Part shown: piece after piece, positions 54,646 through 64,000 of the stretch
Position numbering within the stretch: position 1 is the stretch's first letter
How the letters are laid out: the number at the start of each line of letters is the position of its first letter
From: a bacterium
GTDB taxonomy: Bacteria; Zhuqueibacterota; Zhuqueibacteria; Residuimicrobiales; Residuimicrobiaceae
Length of the DNA stretch: 64,000 nucleotides
Reading direction: 5' to 3'
Assembly: GCA_029565685.1 (NCBI GenBank)
Contig: JAKQNR010000045.1
Coordinates: forward strand, 1 to 64,000
Position numbers and translations under genes: made by a program
Notes under the pieces: generated by a model
Told to the model about the DNA's origin: nothing
What the model saw: the letters and a program-made list of their open reading frames with translations, nothing else
The model's database searches: none

Positions 54646-57600
54646 GTGAGTTCCTTTGTCCATCTGCACAACCATTCCCACTACAGCCTTTTGGACGGCG
54701 CCTGCCGCATCGACGATCTGGTCAAGACCGCTAAAGAGTTCGGCATGCCGGCGCTGGCTCTGACCGATCACGGCAATCTACACGGCGCCATCGAGTTTTA
54801 CAAGAACTGCCAAAAGGCGGGCATCAAACCGCTGGTCGGTTCCGAAGTCTATGTCGCGCCCGGCAGCCGCAAGGTCCGGCAGAGCGACGGCGGCGCCGGA
54901 ACCTCTTTTCATCTGGTGCTGCTGTGCAAGAATCTGAACGGCTATAAAAATCTGATGAGGCTGGTCTCCGCCGGCTACACCGAGGGGTTTTACTACAAGC
55001 CCCGCATCGACAAAGAACTGCTGGCCGCTCACCACGAAGGGCTGGTGGCGCTCAGCGCCTGTCTGAAGGGCGAGGTGGCGTGGCGGTTGTTGCACGAGGG
55101 CAAAGAAAAGGCCGCTGCGGCTGTGCATGACTATGTGAATCTTTTCGGTCCGGATTTTTATCTCGAGGTGCAGAATCACTCCCTGCCCGAGGAGGATCAA
55201 GCCCGCACCGGCATTCTGCAGCTGGCGCAGGAGATGGGCGTCGGGGTGGTGGCCACCAACGACATCCATTATTTGAAGCGCGACCATGCCGAAGCGCACG
55301 ATGTGCTGCTCTGCCTGCAGACTGGAGCGGACATCGATGACTCTAACCGCATGCGCTACAGCAGCCAGGAGCTCTATTTCAAGAACGAAGAGGAGATGGC
55401 CGCGCTTTTTCCAGACCGGCCCGATTTGTTGACCGCTACGCTGGAGGTGGCGGACAAGTGCGATCTTAGACTCTCGTTCGATGAGGTCCATCTGCCCCTT
55501 TACACCATTCCCGAATCCGAGCAGCCCAGTACGCTGGATGAGTACCTGCAAAAGCAGGCCGAGGCCGGCATGCGGGAACGCTACCCCGAGGTGACCCCGG
55601 CCTTGCAGGCGCGTCTGTCGCTGGAGCTGGAGGTCATCAAGAAAATGGGCTATGCGGGCTATTTTCTCATCACCGCCGATTTCATCGGCTATGCGCGCAA
55701 GATGAACATTCCGGTGGGCCCGGGCCGCGGTTCGGCCGCCGGCAGTCTGGTGGCTTATTGTCTGCGCATCACCAACCTCGATCCCCTGCGCTATGATCTG
55801 CTCTTTGAACGGTTTCTCAATCCAGAACGCGTTTCCATGCCGGACATCGACATCGATTTTTGTTATGAACGGCGCGAAGAGGTCATTCGTTACGTCAAGG
55901 AGAAATACGGCTATCAGAATGTCTGCCAGATCATCACCTTCGGCACCATGGCGGCGCGCGCCGTGATCCGGGACGTGGGCCGCGTGCTCAAGATGAGCTA
56001 TGGGGATGTGGACCGTATCGCCAAGCTGGTTCCCAACACCCTGAACATCAAATTGGATGACGCGATTAAAAGCGTGCCCGAGTTGCAGCAGCTGGAGAAA
56101 AAAGACGAGATGCACTCGCGGCTGATGCGCTACTCCCGGGTGCTGGAGGGGCTGGCCCGCCACGCATCCACCCACGCCGCCGGCGTGGTCATCGCTCCGG
56201 GTGAACTGCCCAATTATGTGCCGCTGTACAAGACCAAAGAGGGCGACATCACCACCCAGTACGACATGAAATCCTTGGAGAGCGCCGGCCTGCTCAAGAT
56301 GGATTTCCTGGGCTTGCGCACCTTGACGGTCATTCAGAAAACCGTCGACGCCGTGCGCCGCGGCAAGAAGGCCGATTTCGACATCGAGACCATTCCGCTG
56401 GACGATCCCCAGGTCTACCGACAGTTCAGCAACGGCGACACCATCGGCCTGTTTCAGTTTGAAAGTTCGGGCATGCAGGAGTATCTGAAAAAGTTGCAGC
56501 CCACCTGTCTTGAAGACCTTATCGCCATGAACGCCCTCTATCGCCCCGGCCCTATGAGCATGATCGATGATTTCATCCGCGGCAAAAAAGATCCGGCGTC
56601 CGTCACCTATCAGCACCCGCTGCTGGAACCGATTCTCAAGGAGACCTACGGCGTTGCGGTGTATCAGGAACAGGTGATGCGCATGGCGGTGGAGGTCGCC
56701 GGCTTTAGCATGGCCGGCGCGGATATTCTGCGCCGCGCCATGGGCAAAAAGAGCATGGAGGCCATGGTGGAACAGCGGCGCAAGTTCATCGACGGCGCCG
56801 GCGCCAAAGGGGTTGCGGAAAAAACCGCGGGCGAGATCTTTGACAACATGGAAAAGTTCGCCGGCTACGGATTCAATAAATCCCATGCCGCCTGTTATTC
56901 GCTGGTGGCCTATCAGACCGCCTATTTGAAAAATTACTATCCCGCTGAATTCATGGCCGCCACCATTTCCAGCGAAATGGGCAATTCGGACCGGGTCACC
57001 ATTCTGCTGGAAGAGTGCCGGCGCATGGGCCTGCGGGTGCTGCCCCCGGATGTGAATGAAAGCTTTGCGGACTTTGTGGTTACAGAGAGCGGCATTCGTT
57101 TCGGACTGGGAGCAGTGAAGAACGTCGGCCGCGCCTCCATCGAGGCTATCGTCGAGGCGCGCAAAAAGGTCGGCCGCTTTCATACGCTGTATGACCTGCT
57201 GCTCAACGTGGACGTGCACAGCGTGAACAAAAAAGTTCTGGAAAGTCTGGTGGAAGCCGGCGCCATGGACAGCCTGCAGGGCCATCGCAGCCAGCTTTTC
57301 GCCGCCGTGGAGACTGCGCTGGAATTCAGTCAAAAGCTGCAAAATCAAACTCGGAACAGCCAGACGAGCATGTTCGATCTGGACGGCGATTCAAGCCTGG
57401 CGCCTGATTTTCCGCCTTTGCCGATTCTCGAGGAGTGGCCGGCGGCGGATCTGCTCAACCGGGAAAAAGCGATTCTTGGATTCTATCTGTCCGCTCATCC
57501 GTTGGACCGGTATCGGGAAGAAGTGCGCACCTTTTCCACGGTTTCCATCGATGCGGTGGAGAGCCGGCGCGACGGCACGCCGGTGCGCATCGCCGGTCTG

Positions 57601-58077
57601 ATCAGCGATCTGAAAAATCATATGGACCGGCAGAAAAGGCCCATGGCCTTTTTCAGACTGGAGGATTTCTCCGGCAGCCTGGAGGCGCTGGCTTTTGCCG
57701 ACACTTATGAGAAATATCGAGCCCTCATACACAAAGACGCCATCGTCATGGTGATCGGCAAGATCAGCACGCGCGAGACCGAGGCGCCCAAGATCATTGT
57801 CGATGAAGTGATCGCGCTTGAAGACGCCCGTTCCCGATTTACTAAAAGCCTGTGCCTGGCGATGAACCTGTCCGACCTGGCTGATAAGGACATGGATGCG
57901 ATCAAAGCCGTGCTGGCCGGCCATGAAGGAACCGTACCGGTCTATTTCCGCGTGCAGACCGGCGCCAAAGGGGATTATTTTCTGCGCTCCAAATCCATAC
58001 GGGTGAAGCCCAGCCTGGATTTGCTTGAAAGCCTGCGCCGGCAACTGGGCCGCGAAAATGTCTGGGTGGGCGCATGA
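54646..58077 (+). CDS. dnaE: DNA polymerase III alpha subunit
   Basis: 1143 residues from GTG. The PHP domain begins at once (HLHNHSHYSLLDGACRI), the catalytic palm has GPGRGSAAGSLVAY and MPDIDIDFCYERR (near 400), the fingers follow with GLFQFESSGMQEYLKKL, and an OB-fold lies near 980-1030 (VRIAGLISDLKNHM). It is the replicative polymerase of the DnaE1 type; the PHP residues appear complete. No proofreading domain is fused. Confidence 0.97.
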   Translation: MSSFVHLHNHSHYSLLDGACRIDDLVKTAKEFGMPALALTDHGNLHGAIEFYKNCQKAGIKPLVGSEVYVAPGSRKVRQSDGGAGTSFHLVLLCKNLNGYKNLMRLVSAGYTEGFYYKPRIDKELLAAHHEGLVALSACLKGEVAWRLLHEGKEKAAAAVHDYVNLFGPDFYLEVQNHSLPEEDQARTGILQLAQEMGVGVVATNDIHYLKRDHAEAHDVLLCLQTGADIDDSNRMRYSSQELYFKNEEEMAALFPDRPDLLTATLEVADKCDLRLSFDEVHLPLYTIPESEQPSTLDEYLQKQAEAGMRERYPEVTPALQARLSLELEVIKKMGYAGYFLITADFIGYARKMNIPVGPGRGSAAGSLVAYCLRITNLDPLRYDLLFERFLNPERVSMPDIDIDFCYERREEVIRYVKEKYGYQNVCQIITFGTMAARAVIRDVGRVLKMSYGDVDRIAKLVPNTLNIKLDDAIKSVPELQQLEKKDEMHSRLMRYSRVLEGLARHASTHAAGVVIAPGELPNYVPLYKTKEGDITTQYDMKSLESAGLLKMDFLGLRTLTVIQKTVDAVRRGKKADFDIETIPLDDPQVYRQFSNGDTIGLFQFESSGMQEYLKKLQPTCLEDLIAMNALYRPGPMSMIDDFIRGKKDPASVTYQHPLLEPILKETYGVAVYQEQVMRMAVEVAGFSMAGADILRRAMGKKSMEAMVEQRRKFIDGAGAKGVAEKTAGEIFDNMEKFAGYGFNKSHAACYSLVAYQTAYLKNYYPAEFMAATISSEMGNSDRVTILLEECRRMGLRVLPPDVNESFADFVVTESGIRFGLGAVKNVGRASIEAIVEARKKVGRFHTLYDLLLNVDVHSVNKKVLESLVEAGAMDSLQGHRSQLFAAVETALEFSQKLQNQTRNSQTSMFDLDGDSSLAPDFPPLPILEEWPAADLLNREKAILGFYLSAHPLDRYREEVRTFSTVSIDAVESRRDGTPVRIAGLISDLKNHMDRQKRPMAFFRLEDFSGSLEALAFADTYEKYRALIHKDAIVMVIGKISTRETEAPKIIVDEVIALEDARSRFTKSLCLAMNLSDLADKDMDAIKAVLAGHEGTVPVYFRVQTGAKGDYFLRSKSIRVKPSLDLLESLRRQLGRENVWVGA

Positions 58078-58148
58078 TCACTTTAGTTTTTTATCCTGCC
58101 AACGGCCTGATCCGCAATCTCACCCCTTTTCAAGCCTGCGGTTGAGCG

Positions 58149-59738
58149 ATGGATAGCATTTGGATTAATGGAAAAATCTGGGACGCCCTTCCGCACGTGC
58201 AGGCCCTGGCGGTGCGCAACGGTCGCATTCAGGCTATGGGAAGCAACAGCGAGGTGCTGGCGATGGCCGGTTCACAAACAGTGGTTCATGACGCCGACGG
58301 CCGTTTGATGCTCCCCGGTTTTAACGACAGCCATATGCATTTGCTGCAAGGAGGTTTTTACCTGCTCGGCGTGGATTTACGCGACGCCCGCAGTGAAGAG
58401 GAGTTCGTCGCAAGGTTGCGGGAAAAGGCGGCCAACAGGGATGTGAACGGCTGGATCACCGGCGGCTATTGGGATCATGAAAAATGGCCTTCAGCCCGAT
58501 TGCCCACCGCAGCCCTGCTCGATGCCGCGGCGCCGGACCGTCCGGTGTTGGTGCATCGTCTGGACTGGCACATCGCCTGCGCCAACTCGTGCGCGCTTCG
58601 TTTGGCCGGCATCACTCGCGATACTATCGCGCCGCAGGGCGGCGCCATCGACAAGGATCCGCTGACCGGTGAACCGACCGGCATTCTGCGCGATGAGGCG
58701 CAACAGTTGGTGCAACGGGTGATCCCGGAACCGACCCGGGAAGAAAAAATCACCGCGGCGCTGGCCGCTATGCAGCATGCCGCGCAGCTGGGCGTAACCT
58801 CGGTGCAGGGGGAATGCGCGGAATCGGATCAAATGATTTTCAGCGAACTGGCGGCTGATCGCCGCCTCACCGTGCGTTTCTCCGCCTGGCAGCCGGTGCG
58901 GCATTTCGATAGCCTTGAATGCCTTGCGGCCATGGAAAAAATTGAAACGCCCTTTTACCGGCTGAACACCGCCAAGCTTTTTGTCGACGGCTCCTTTGGC
59001 GCCTCCACCGCACTGCTTTTCGATCCCTATGACGATAATTCGAACAACCATGGACTGGCCATCCACGAGCAGGAGGAGCTGAACCGTCTCATCGCCGGCG
59101 TGGACGCACTGGGATGGCAGCTGGCGGTGCATGCCATCGGCGACCGGGCCGTGGATTCGGCGCTCTCGGCCATGGCCGAATGCCGGCGGCGAAATGGCGA
59201 CCGACCGCGCAGACATCGCATCGAACATGCACAGATGGTGCGTGAGGCGGACCTGGCGCGCATGCGCGACCTGTCCATGGTGGCCTCGGTGCAGCCCTCT
59301 CACTGCATCGACGATCTGCGCTGGATTGAAAAAAGAATCGGTCGGCGCTGCTCTTCCGCCTACCGCCTGAACTCGTTTCTGCGCCGACGCATCCCCGTGG
59401 CTCTGGGGACGGATTGGACCGTCGAGCCGCTGGATCCCATGCTCACCTTGTATGCGGCGGTAACCCGTGAACAGCCGCAAGGCGGACCGCCGGGCGGCTG
59501 GCAACCGCAGGAGCGCATCTCACTGACGCAGGCGATCGATCTGTACACCGAGGGATCGGCGTTTGCCGAGATGCAGGATTCCAACAAAGGCAGGCTTAAA
59601 AGCGGCTATTATGCGGATTTCGTCCTTTGCGCCGCCGATTTTCTTTACCGTACCGGCAGGGATCTTTTGCATTCGCAGGTGGAGACCACGGTGGTGGACG
59701 GCCGGGTGGTTTTCGATCGAACCGGCCTTTACCGGTGA
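58149..59738 (+). CDS. Metal-dependent amidohydrolase (YtcJ-like)
   Basis: 529 residues. MDSIWINGKIWDALP opens the composite beta-domain; the metal motif GFNDSHMHLLQGG (HxH) follows, then YWDHEKWP, LFVDGSFGASTALL, HAIGDRAVDSAL, RIEHAQMV and LGTDWTVEPLDP, the order seen in YtcJ/NfdA enzymes that hydrolyse N-substituted formamides and other amides. It is 70 bp after dnaE but not obviously linked with it. Actual substrate unknown. Confidence 0.9.
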   Translation: MDSIWINGKIWDALPHVQALAVRNGRIQAMGSNSEVLAMAGSQTVVHDADGRLMLPGFNDSHMHLLQGGFYLLGVDLRDARSEEEFVARLREKAANRDVNGWITGGYWDHEKWPSARLPTAALLDAAAPDRPVLVHRLDWHIACANSCALRLAGITRDTIAPQGGAIDKDPLTGEPTGILRDEAQQLVQRVIPEPTREEKITAALAAMQHAAQLGVTSVQGECAESDQMIFSELAADRRLTVRFSAWQPVRHFDSLECLAAMEKIETPFYRLNTAKLFVDGSFGASTALLFDPYDDNSNNHGLAIHEQEELNRLIAGVDALGWQLAVHAIGDRAVDSALSAMAECRRRNGDRPRRHRIEHAQMVREADLARMRDLSMVASVQPSHCIDDLRWIEKRIGRRCSSAYRLNSFLRRRIPVALGTDWTVEPLDPMLTLYAAVTREQPQGGPPGGWQPQERISLTQAIDLYTEGSAFAEMQDSNKGRLKSGYYADFVLCAADFLYRTGRDLLHSQVETTVVDGRVVFDRTGLYR

Positions 59739-59800
59739 GCAAGCCGGTTCGCGGTTCAACGTTCAGGCGGCGCCAACCTGATTAAAGGACAAGAACTCAT

Positions 59801-60331
59801 ATGACCGACGCAGCTGTTTTTCAATTGATCGTGGAAAGAGTGACCGCTCAGCACCTGGGCATCGATGAAGCGCATTGGCGGCGTTTTTGCGAGCGCGTGA
59901 AGAAAGAGTGGCTGGATAAATCCACGGCCGTGGTAAGGGTTCATATCGATGGCGGCAGCAAGGGAAACCCCGGCCCTGCCGGCATCGGCATCGTGTTCAG
60001 CGATGCCGACGGCGCTGTTCTGCACGAGCATTATGAATACATCGGCGAACAGACCAACAATGCGGCCGAATACCATGCTCTGCTCAAAGCCCTGGAGCTG
60101 GCCGAAGAGTTGGGCTATCACGCGCTCTCCCTGCACAGCGACAGCGAACTGCTGGTGGGACAGATCAGCGGAGATTATCAGGTGAAGAACGAGCGGCTGC
60201 TGCCGCTCTATTTCCGCGCCGAAGAGGCTATCCGTAGGTTGCGCTCTTTTTCCATCCGCGCTATTCCCCGCGCTGAAAACAAGCGGGCGGACCGCTTGGC
60301 CAATCTCGCCATTTCGCGGCAAGGCCGGTGA
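59801..60331 (+). CDS. RNase H-like protein
   Basis: 176 residues. After about 45 residues of unknown helical sequence comes the RNase HI fold: VHIDGGSKGNPGPAG (first Asp), NNAAEYHALLKALE (Glu), LHSDSELLVGQISG (Asp) and ENKRADRLANLA (last Asp). All four carboxylates of the DEDD site are present, so the enzyme should cleave RNA in RNA-DNA hybrids. The N-terminal addition has no hybrid-binding motif that I recognise. Confidence 0.9.
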   Translation: MTDAAVFQLIVERVTAQHLGIDEAHWRRFCERVKKEWLDKSTAVVRVHIDGGSKGNPGPAGIGIVFSDADGAVLHEHYEYIGEQTNNAAEYHALLKALELAEELGYHALSLHSDSELLVGQISGDYQVKNERLLPLYFRAEEAIRRLRSFSIRAIPRAENKRADRLANLAISRQGR

Positions 60332-60368
60332 GCGGGCCCGCCGCGCTCCTCGTTCCCCCTAGTTTCGA

Positions 60369-60878
60369 TCACCCCCCTTTTTCGTCAGCCGAAGGGCCAT
60401 ACATGCCGGGCACCGCCACGTCGTTGAGCCGCAGATAGAGTCCCAATTGGGCGCGATGATGGATCAGATGATTCATCACCGAGTGACGGAGCGCGGCAAA
60501 ACGCGGCTGAGTGAAAATCACCCGGCTGTTCATCAGCAGCGACCAGGGCCGGCCGAGTTGTTCATCATCCGCATTGGCGAGCGCAGCGCGGGCACGGGCC
60601 GCATTCTGTTCAAACGCCTGCACTATCTCCTCCACCGATTCCGCCGGCTTTAGATGGGGCAGGGCCACTCCGTTCGGCGCCAGATCCAGGCAGGGCTGCT
60701 CGAGGATTATGGGCATCCAGCTAAAGACGTTGGCCAGATGAGTGGCCAGTCCGGCCAAGCTCATGGATTTGGCGTGCGGCTGCCACGCGAGTTTGTCCGC
60801 TGGTATTTGCCGCAGCATTTTGCGGGTGTTTTCGCATTCCTGATCGAATTCAGACAGATAGAGTTCCGCCAAGGTCAT
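60369..60878 (-). CDS. DinB-family protein
   Basis: 169 residues forming a four-helix DinB/YfiT-like bundle. Candidate metal histidines are in LATHLANVF (near 47) and MNHLIHHRAQLGLYLRL, the usual H...H...H triad. Such proteins are thiol- or metal-dependent transferases of mostly unknown reaction. Its stop faces the RNase H gene, so the two are convergent. Confidence 0.85.
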   Translation of the reverse strand: MTLAELYLSEFDQECENTRKMLRQIPADKLAWQPHAKSMSLAGLATHLANVFSWMPIILEQPCLDLAPNGVALPHLKPAESVEEIVQAFEQNAARARAALANADDEQLGRPWSLLMNSRVIFTQPRFAALRHSVMNHLIHHRAQLGLYLRLNDVAVPGMYGPSADEKGG

Positions 60879-61017
60879 TTTTCACTCCCTTTGCAATGAC
60901 AAAAGTGTTATATCCGCATTTTATTTATTGCCATCCATTCGTTGTTTCGTACTATTGCCGAGCCGAATTACGAGTTGCAATAGGGCGCTAAAATGCATTT
61001 GCCGCACACACGATACG

Positions 61018-61755
61018 TTAAGACATTCTACTTTCTGCCGCAAGACTGCGCAGGATCACTTTGAGAGAATAAAGCTCCTGCAAAATGCCGAAAAAATTTC
61101 GGCTGGCGGATAGCCGGCTGTCCCGATCCGCCCGCCATTCGATGGGGAACTCTTTAATACGCAGGTTGTGCTTTCGGGCGCGCAGGATGATCTCGACGTC
61201 GAACAAAAAGCCTTCGGTCTTGCAATCGGCATACAGTGTTTTAGCGGCCGAGCCGCGGTAGAGTTTGAATCCGCATTGGGTGTCGGTCAGCCGCGCCGGC
61301 ACTTTGAGCCAAAGGATGAACACCCAGCGGATCATCATGCTGATGATTCGCCGGGTGAGAGGCTGGGGATGGTGAATGACGCTGCCGCGCATTTTGCGCG
61401 ATCCATGCGCGCAGTCGCACTGATCGCGCTCGATCAGATCCATGCCCACTGCGGCGAAATCGTACGGCGTGCAGGAGCCGCTGTCGCTGAACATGATGAT
61501 GCGGCCCTGGGCCGCCATCATGCCCTGGCGCACCACATAGCCTTTGCCGTGATGGACTTCATTTTCCAGAACGTGCAGTGTCAGCCCCTTGCCCGCCTCC
61601 CTGGCCATGGCCGCGGTGCCGTCCTCGCTGCCGTCGTCCGCCACCAGGATCTCGCCCTGCAGGTGATGATGGCGGAGAAAGGCGCCGGCCTCGATAATGT
61701 CCCGGCTGATTTTATGCGCTTCGTTATAGGTCGGTATGATGATGGAGAGGTCCAT
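61018..61755 (-). CDS. Glycosyltransferase family 2, dolichyl-phosphate glucosyltransferase-like
   Basis: 245 residues from the ATG at 61755; an upstream ATG would add 14 residues without homology. LSIIIPTYNEAHKISRDI, ILVADDGSEDGTAAMA and GKGYVVRQGMMAAQGRIIMFSDSG (in part GRIIMFSDSG) follow the ALG5/DPM pattern, with FSDSGSCTP where DAD normally stands. DTQCGFKLYRG and KTEGFLFDVEI are also typical. It would load a sugar on a polyprenyl phosphate for later transfer outside the membrane. It is divergent from the ThuA gene. Confidence 0.85.
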   Translation of the reverse strand: MDLSIIIPTYNEAHKISRDIIEAGAFLRHHHLQGEILVADDGSEDGTAAMAREAGKGLTLHVLENEVHHGKGYVVRQGMMAAQGRIIMFSDSGSCTPYDFAAVGMDLIERDQCDCAHGSRKMRGSVIHHPQPLTRRIISMMIRWVFILWLKVPARLTDTQCGFKLYRGSAAKTLYADCKTEGFLFDVEIILRARKHNLRIKEFPIEWRADRDSRLSASRNFFGILQELYSLKVILRSLAAESRMS

Positions 61756-61893
61756 AGTTTCTTTTATGTTTGATTTATGGGATAATTTTTGTATCATAAA
61801 AAACAGAACCGCAGACCGGTTTTATCAACACCCCTGTAGGCGGCAAGGGGATAAACGAAAATAGACAAATAGAAATCTGAAAGCAATAAAAAT

Positions 61894-62664
61894 ATGTGCA
61901 TCATACCGGCGCGCCGTACCTTAGTCGTTGTTTTCATTCTCCTGACCGGATTCGGTCTTTCCTTGGGGTGCGGCAGCCAGGCGGCTCCCCGCATCCTCAT
62001 CCTCACCGGATCCAACAATCATGACTGGCGATCCACTACCGAGGCGTTGATCAAGCTGTATCAAAACAACGGCTTTCCCTCCGTCACCGTGCTTCATGAT
62101 CCGCAGAGGCTGGCGGAAAACCTGGCGTCCTGCGAGGTGCTGGTCAGCAACTGGAACTCCTGGCCCGAGGTGACCGGCCGGCCCTGGGGGGTGAAAAGTG
62201 AAGAAGCATTCATCAATTTTATCCGTCAGGGCGGCGGCCTGGTGCTCTTGCATGCCGCCAGCGCCACACTGCAGGATTGGCCCGAATTTCAACGAATGGC
62301 GGGCGCGACCTGGCAGCTGGGCCAGACCGGCCATGGACGGATCCATACCTTTCAGGTGGTGATGGCGGATACGCTGCATCCGGTGACGCAGGGAATGGCA
62401 TCGTTTGACATCACCGACGAGCTTTGGCATAAAATGGCCCTGCAGCCCGACATCCAGGTACTCTGCCGCGCTTTTTCAGCGCCGGAGCACAAGGGTACCG
62501 GTCAGTGGGAGCCGGTGGCGCTGATCACCCGTTTCGGCCAAGGCCGCTGCTTTTACAGCGTTCTCGGTCATGATGTTCAGGCTATGTCATCGCCGGGTTG
62601 GCAAAAGCTCATGTTGCGCGGCACTGAATGGGCCGCCACCGGCAGAGTGGAGTTGTGCAAATAA
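61894..62664 (+). CDS. ThuA-like lipoprotein
   Basis: 256 residues. The N-terminus has a signal segment ending LSLGC, a good lipobox. The remainder is a ThuA/glutamine amidotransferase-like fold (ILILTGSNNHDWRSTT, GGGLVLLHAASATLQDWPEF, GTGQWEPVALITRFGQGRCFY). The domain is linked to trehalose and other sugar use and often stands next to Gfo/Idh/MocA oxidoreductases, as here. Enzymatic role not known. Confidence 0.87.
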   Translation: MCIIPARRTLVVVFILLTGFGLSLGCGSQAAPRILILTGSNNHDWRSTTEALIKLYQNNGFPSVTVLHDPQRLAENLASCEVLVSNWNSWPEVTGRPWGVKSEEAFINFIRQGGGLVLLHAASATLQDWPEFQRMAGATWQLGQTGHGRIHTFQVVMADTLHPVTQGMASFDITDELWHKMALQPDIQVLCRAFSAPEHKGTGQWEPVALITRFGQGRCFYSVLGHDVQAMSSPGWQKLMLRGTEWAATGRVELCK

Positions 62665-62695
62665 TTCAACCGGGGTGTCAAATAGGGAGGTCCCC

Positions 62696-64000
62696 ATGTC
62701 CTTGACCAGCTGTTCTCGGCGCACCTTTTTGCAAGCCGCACTGTCGGCTGCCCCTATGCTGATGACGCGATCAGCAGGCGCCCGCGTCGTTCCAGCCAAC
62801 GACCGCGTCTGCCTCGGCCATATCGGCGTCGGCGGGCAGGGCAGCGGTCTGCTCAACAATTTTCTTCAGGTCGAAGGCGCCCAGTCCATCGCGGTGTGCG
62901 ACTGCTTCGAATCGCGGAGAACAGACCGAGCGCACTATATCGATGCATTTTACGCGAACAAGACCGGCCAGGCCTATCGCGGCACGCGCAGTTATGCGGA
63001 TTTTCACGAACTGCTCGCCAATCCAAAAATCGACGCCGTGATCATCGCCACGCCGGACCATTGGCATGTTCCCATCGCCATGGAAGCGATCCGAGCGGGC
63101 AAGGATGTGTATGTGGAAAAACCGCTGGGCGTCAGTGTGGCGGAGAACCTGGCGCTGCGGCAAGCGGTGCAACAAACCGGAGCTGTTTTTCAGTACGGCA
63201 CGCAACAGCGCTCCGGCTATTATTTTTGGCAGGCGTGCACTCTGGCGCGCAATGGCTCACTTGGCCGGCTGCACACCATCCACGCCTGGTGCACGGACAT
63301 CCACAGTCAGGAATCGGCTTTTACCGCGATCAACGGATCCACGCAGCCCATCCCGGTGCCGCCGGATCTGGATTATGACCGCTGGCTCGGTCCGGCCGCC
63401 TATTCGCCCTACACAGCAGATCGCTGCACGCCCGTCGGCACCTACCACCACTATGACAACTCGATCGGTTTCATCGCCGGCTGGGGCGCTCATCCACTGG
63501 ACATTGCCCAGTGGGGCAACAACAGCGACTTGACCGCGCCGATCGAATATGAGGGGACCGGCGTGATCACCCGCGGCGGTCTCTTTGAGACGGTCTGCGA
63601 TTGGGATATGCACTGCCGCTACGCCAACGGCGTCCTGCTGCGCTTTATGAGCGACGGCGTCGCCGCTCCGGTGGTGCGGCCCTACCATGCGGCGTTTCGC
63701 GATCACGGCACTACGTTTTTCGGCGACGACGGTTGGGTGAGCGTCTGCCGCTCCGGCATTCACGCCTCCTCCGATTCACTGCTTCGGCCGGAGCGCTTAC
63801 GTCATGGGCCGCGGCTGTACCAGAGTTCCAATCATTATCGTAATTTCATCGAGTGCATCCGTACGCGCCGGCCTGCCATCAGCCCGGTGGAGGCTGCGGT
63901 GCAGTCCGATCTCATCAGCCATCTATGCGACATCAGCATTCGGTTGGGGAGAAAGATCCGCTGGTCGCCGCAAAAGGAGGAGATCATCGACGACGTGACG
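62696..64000 (+). CDS. Tat-exported Gfo/Idh/MocA oxidoreductase (3' partial)
   Basis: 435 codons are open from the ATG to the window end without a stop, so the C-terminus is missing. GGGAGG lies six bases ahead of the start. The N-terminus holds a twin-arginine signal (SRRTFLQAA) for export of the folded protein with its cofactor. The Rossmann region (CLGHIGVGGQGSGLL), IDAVIIATPDHWHVPIA and VYVEKPLGVS are those of the family, and the C-terminal half has GWGAHPLDIAQWG with the expected His-Asp pair. It would oxidise or epimerise a sugar or inositol-like compound with NAD(P). Neighbouring ThuA supports carbohydrate use. Confidence 0.9.
   Translation, partial: MSLTSCSRRTFLQAALSAAPMLMTRSAGARVVPANDRVCLGHIGVGGQGSGLLNNFLQVEGAQSIAVCDCFESRRTDRAHYIDAFYANKTGQAYRGTRSYADFHELLANPKIDAVIIATPDHWHVPIAMEAIRAGKDVYVEKPLGVSVAENLALRQAVQQTGAVFQYGTQQRSGYYFWQACTLARNGSLGRLHTIHAWCTDIHSQESAFTAINGSTQPIPVPPDLDYDRWLGPAAYSPYTADRCTPVGTYHHYDNSIGFIAGWGAHPLDIAQWGNNSDLTAPIEYEGTGVITRGGLFETVCDWDMHCRYANGVLLRFMSDGVAAPVVRPYHAAFRDHGTTFFGDDGWVSVCRSGIHASSDSLLRPERLRHGPRLYQSSNHYRNFIECIRTRRPAISPVEAAVQSDLISHLCDISIRLGRKIRWSPQKEEIIDDVT

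Noticed and set aside
54778..57348. 856-codon open frame on the minus strand inside dnaE
   Set aside because: It is antisense to a clear dnaE gene, has no family motif, and its composition is what reverse-strand reading of GC-rich coding DNA gives.
62896..63843. Short overlapping frames suggesting a frameshifted gene near the window end
   Set aside because: A single uninterrupted frame from ATG 62696 to the last base encodes a normal Gfo/Idh/MocA protein; the others are out-of-frame readings.

Overview
The window is a GC-rich bacterial chromosome segment densely packed with genes. It comes from a Gram-negative organism: it carries lipopolysaccharide (LPS) export genes lptC/lptA-like/lptB, a lipid A type acyltransferase, heptosyltransferase-like enzymes, an OmpA lipoprotein and an outer-surface propeller protein. 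BACON domains, a PorZ-like two-propeller protein with a type IX secretion-like C-terminal domain, and the lptB-rpoN-hslVU neighbourhood fit the Fibrobacteres-Chlorobi-Bacteroidetes side of the tree, possibly an uncultivated phylum such as KSB1 or a relative. Promoters look like TTGACA / 17 bp / TATATT rather than the Bacteroidota -33/-7 type, which argues against Bacteroidota proper. The taxonomic placement is inference. No tRNA, rRNA, CRISPR array, prophage or intact insertion sequence was found.

Layout. 1-1766: 3' end of a secreted BACON/Ig-like/LamG repeat protein, then a 0.4 kb AT-richer gap. 2185-4503: ROK-family sugar kinase and sugar-porter MFS transporter, followed by REP-like palindromes. 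4780-12742 (minus): a seven-gene operon with ATGA-type junctions. It encodes an HTH-PTS IIA regulator and a complete six-subunit energy-converting hydrogenase-related (Ehr) membrane complex whose large subunit has lost every NiFe-ligating cysteine. 12909-16346 (plus, divergent): an MBL-fold hydrolase and a three-gene 2-oxoacid:ferredoxin oxidoreductase with fused beta-gamma subunits. 16386-21305: radical SAM/DUF2344 protein, RNase G/E, rplU, rpmA. 21496-30519: gatC, pyrG, acyltransferase, lptC, lptA-like, lptB, rpoN, hslV, hslU. 30682-39593: argF and an envelope-glycan block with six glycosyltransferases, interrupted by a strikingly acidic Trp-rich small protein and a Nudix hydrolase. 39701-42263: STAS protein, FmdB zinc ribbon, charged lipoprotein, OmpA lipoprotein. 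42502-45276 (minus): B12-dependent ribonucleotide reductase. 45766-49352: ribD-ribE-ribBA-ribH, the complete core riboflavin pathway. 49450-60331: PorZ-like protein, recN, TPR protein, dnaE, amidohydrolase, RNase H. 60369-64000: DinB protein, glycosyltransferase, ThuA protein and a Tat-exported Gfo/Idh/MocA oxidoreductase cut by the window end.

The most interesting system is the divergent pair at 4780-16346. A NiFe-less hydrogenase-like proton or sodium pump keeps its iron-sulfur relay. It is headed by a phosphotransferase-domain transcription regulator with helically phased repeats in its promoter, and it faces a ferredoxin-reducing 2-oxoacid oxidoreductase. This suggests a ferredoxin-linked ion-pumping module whose electron acceptor is unknown and whose expression may be tied to PTS phosphorylation state.
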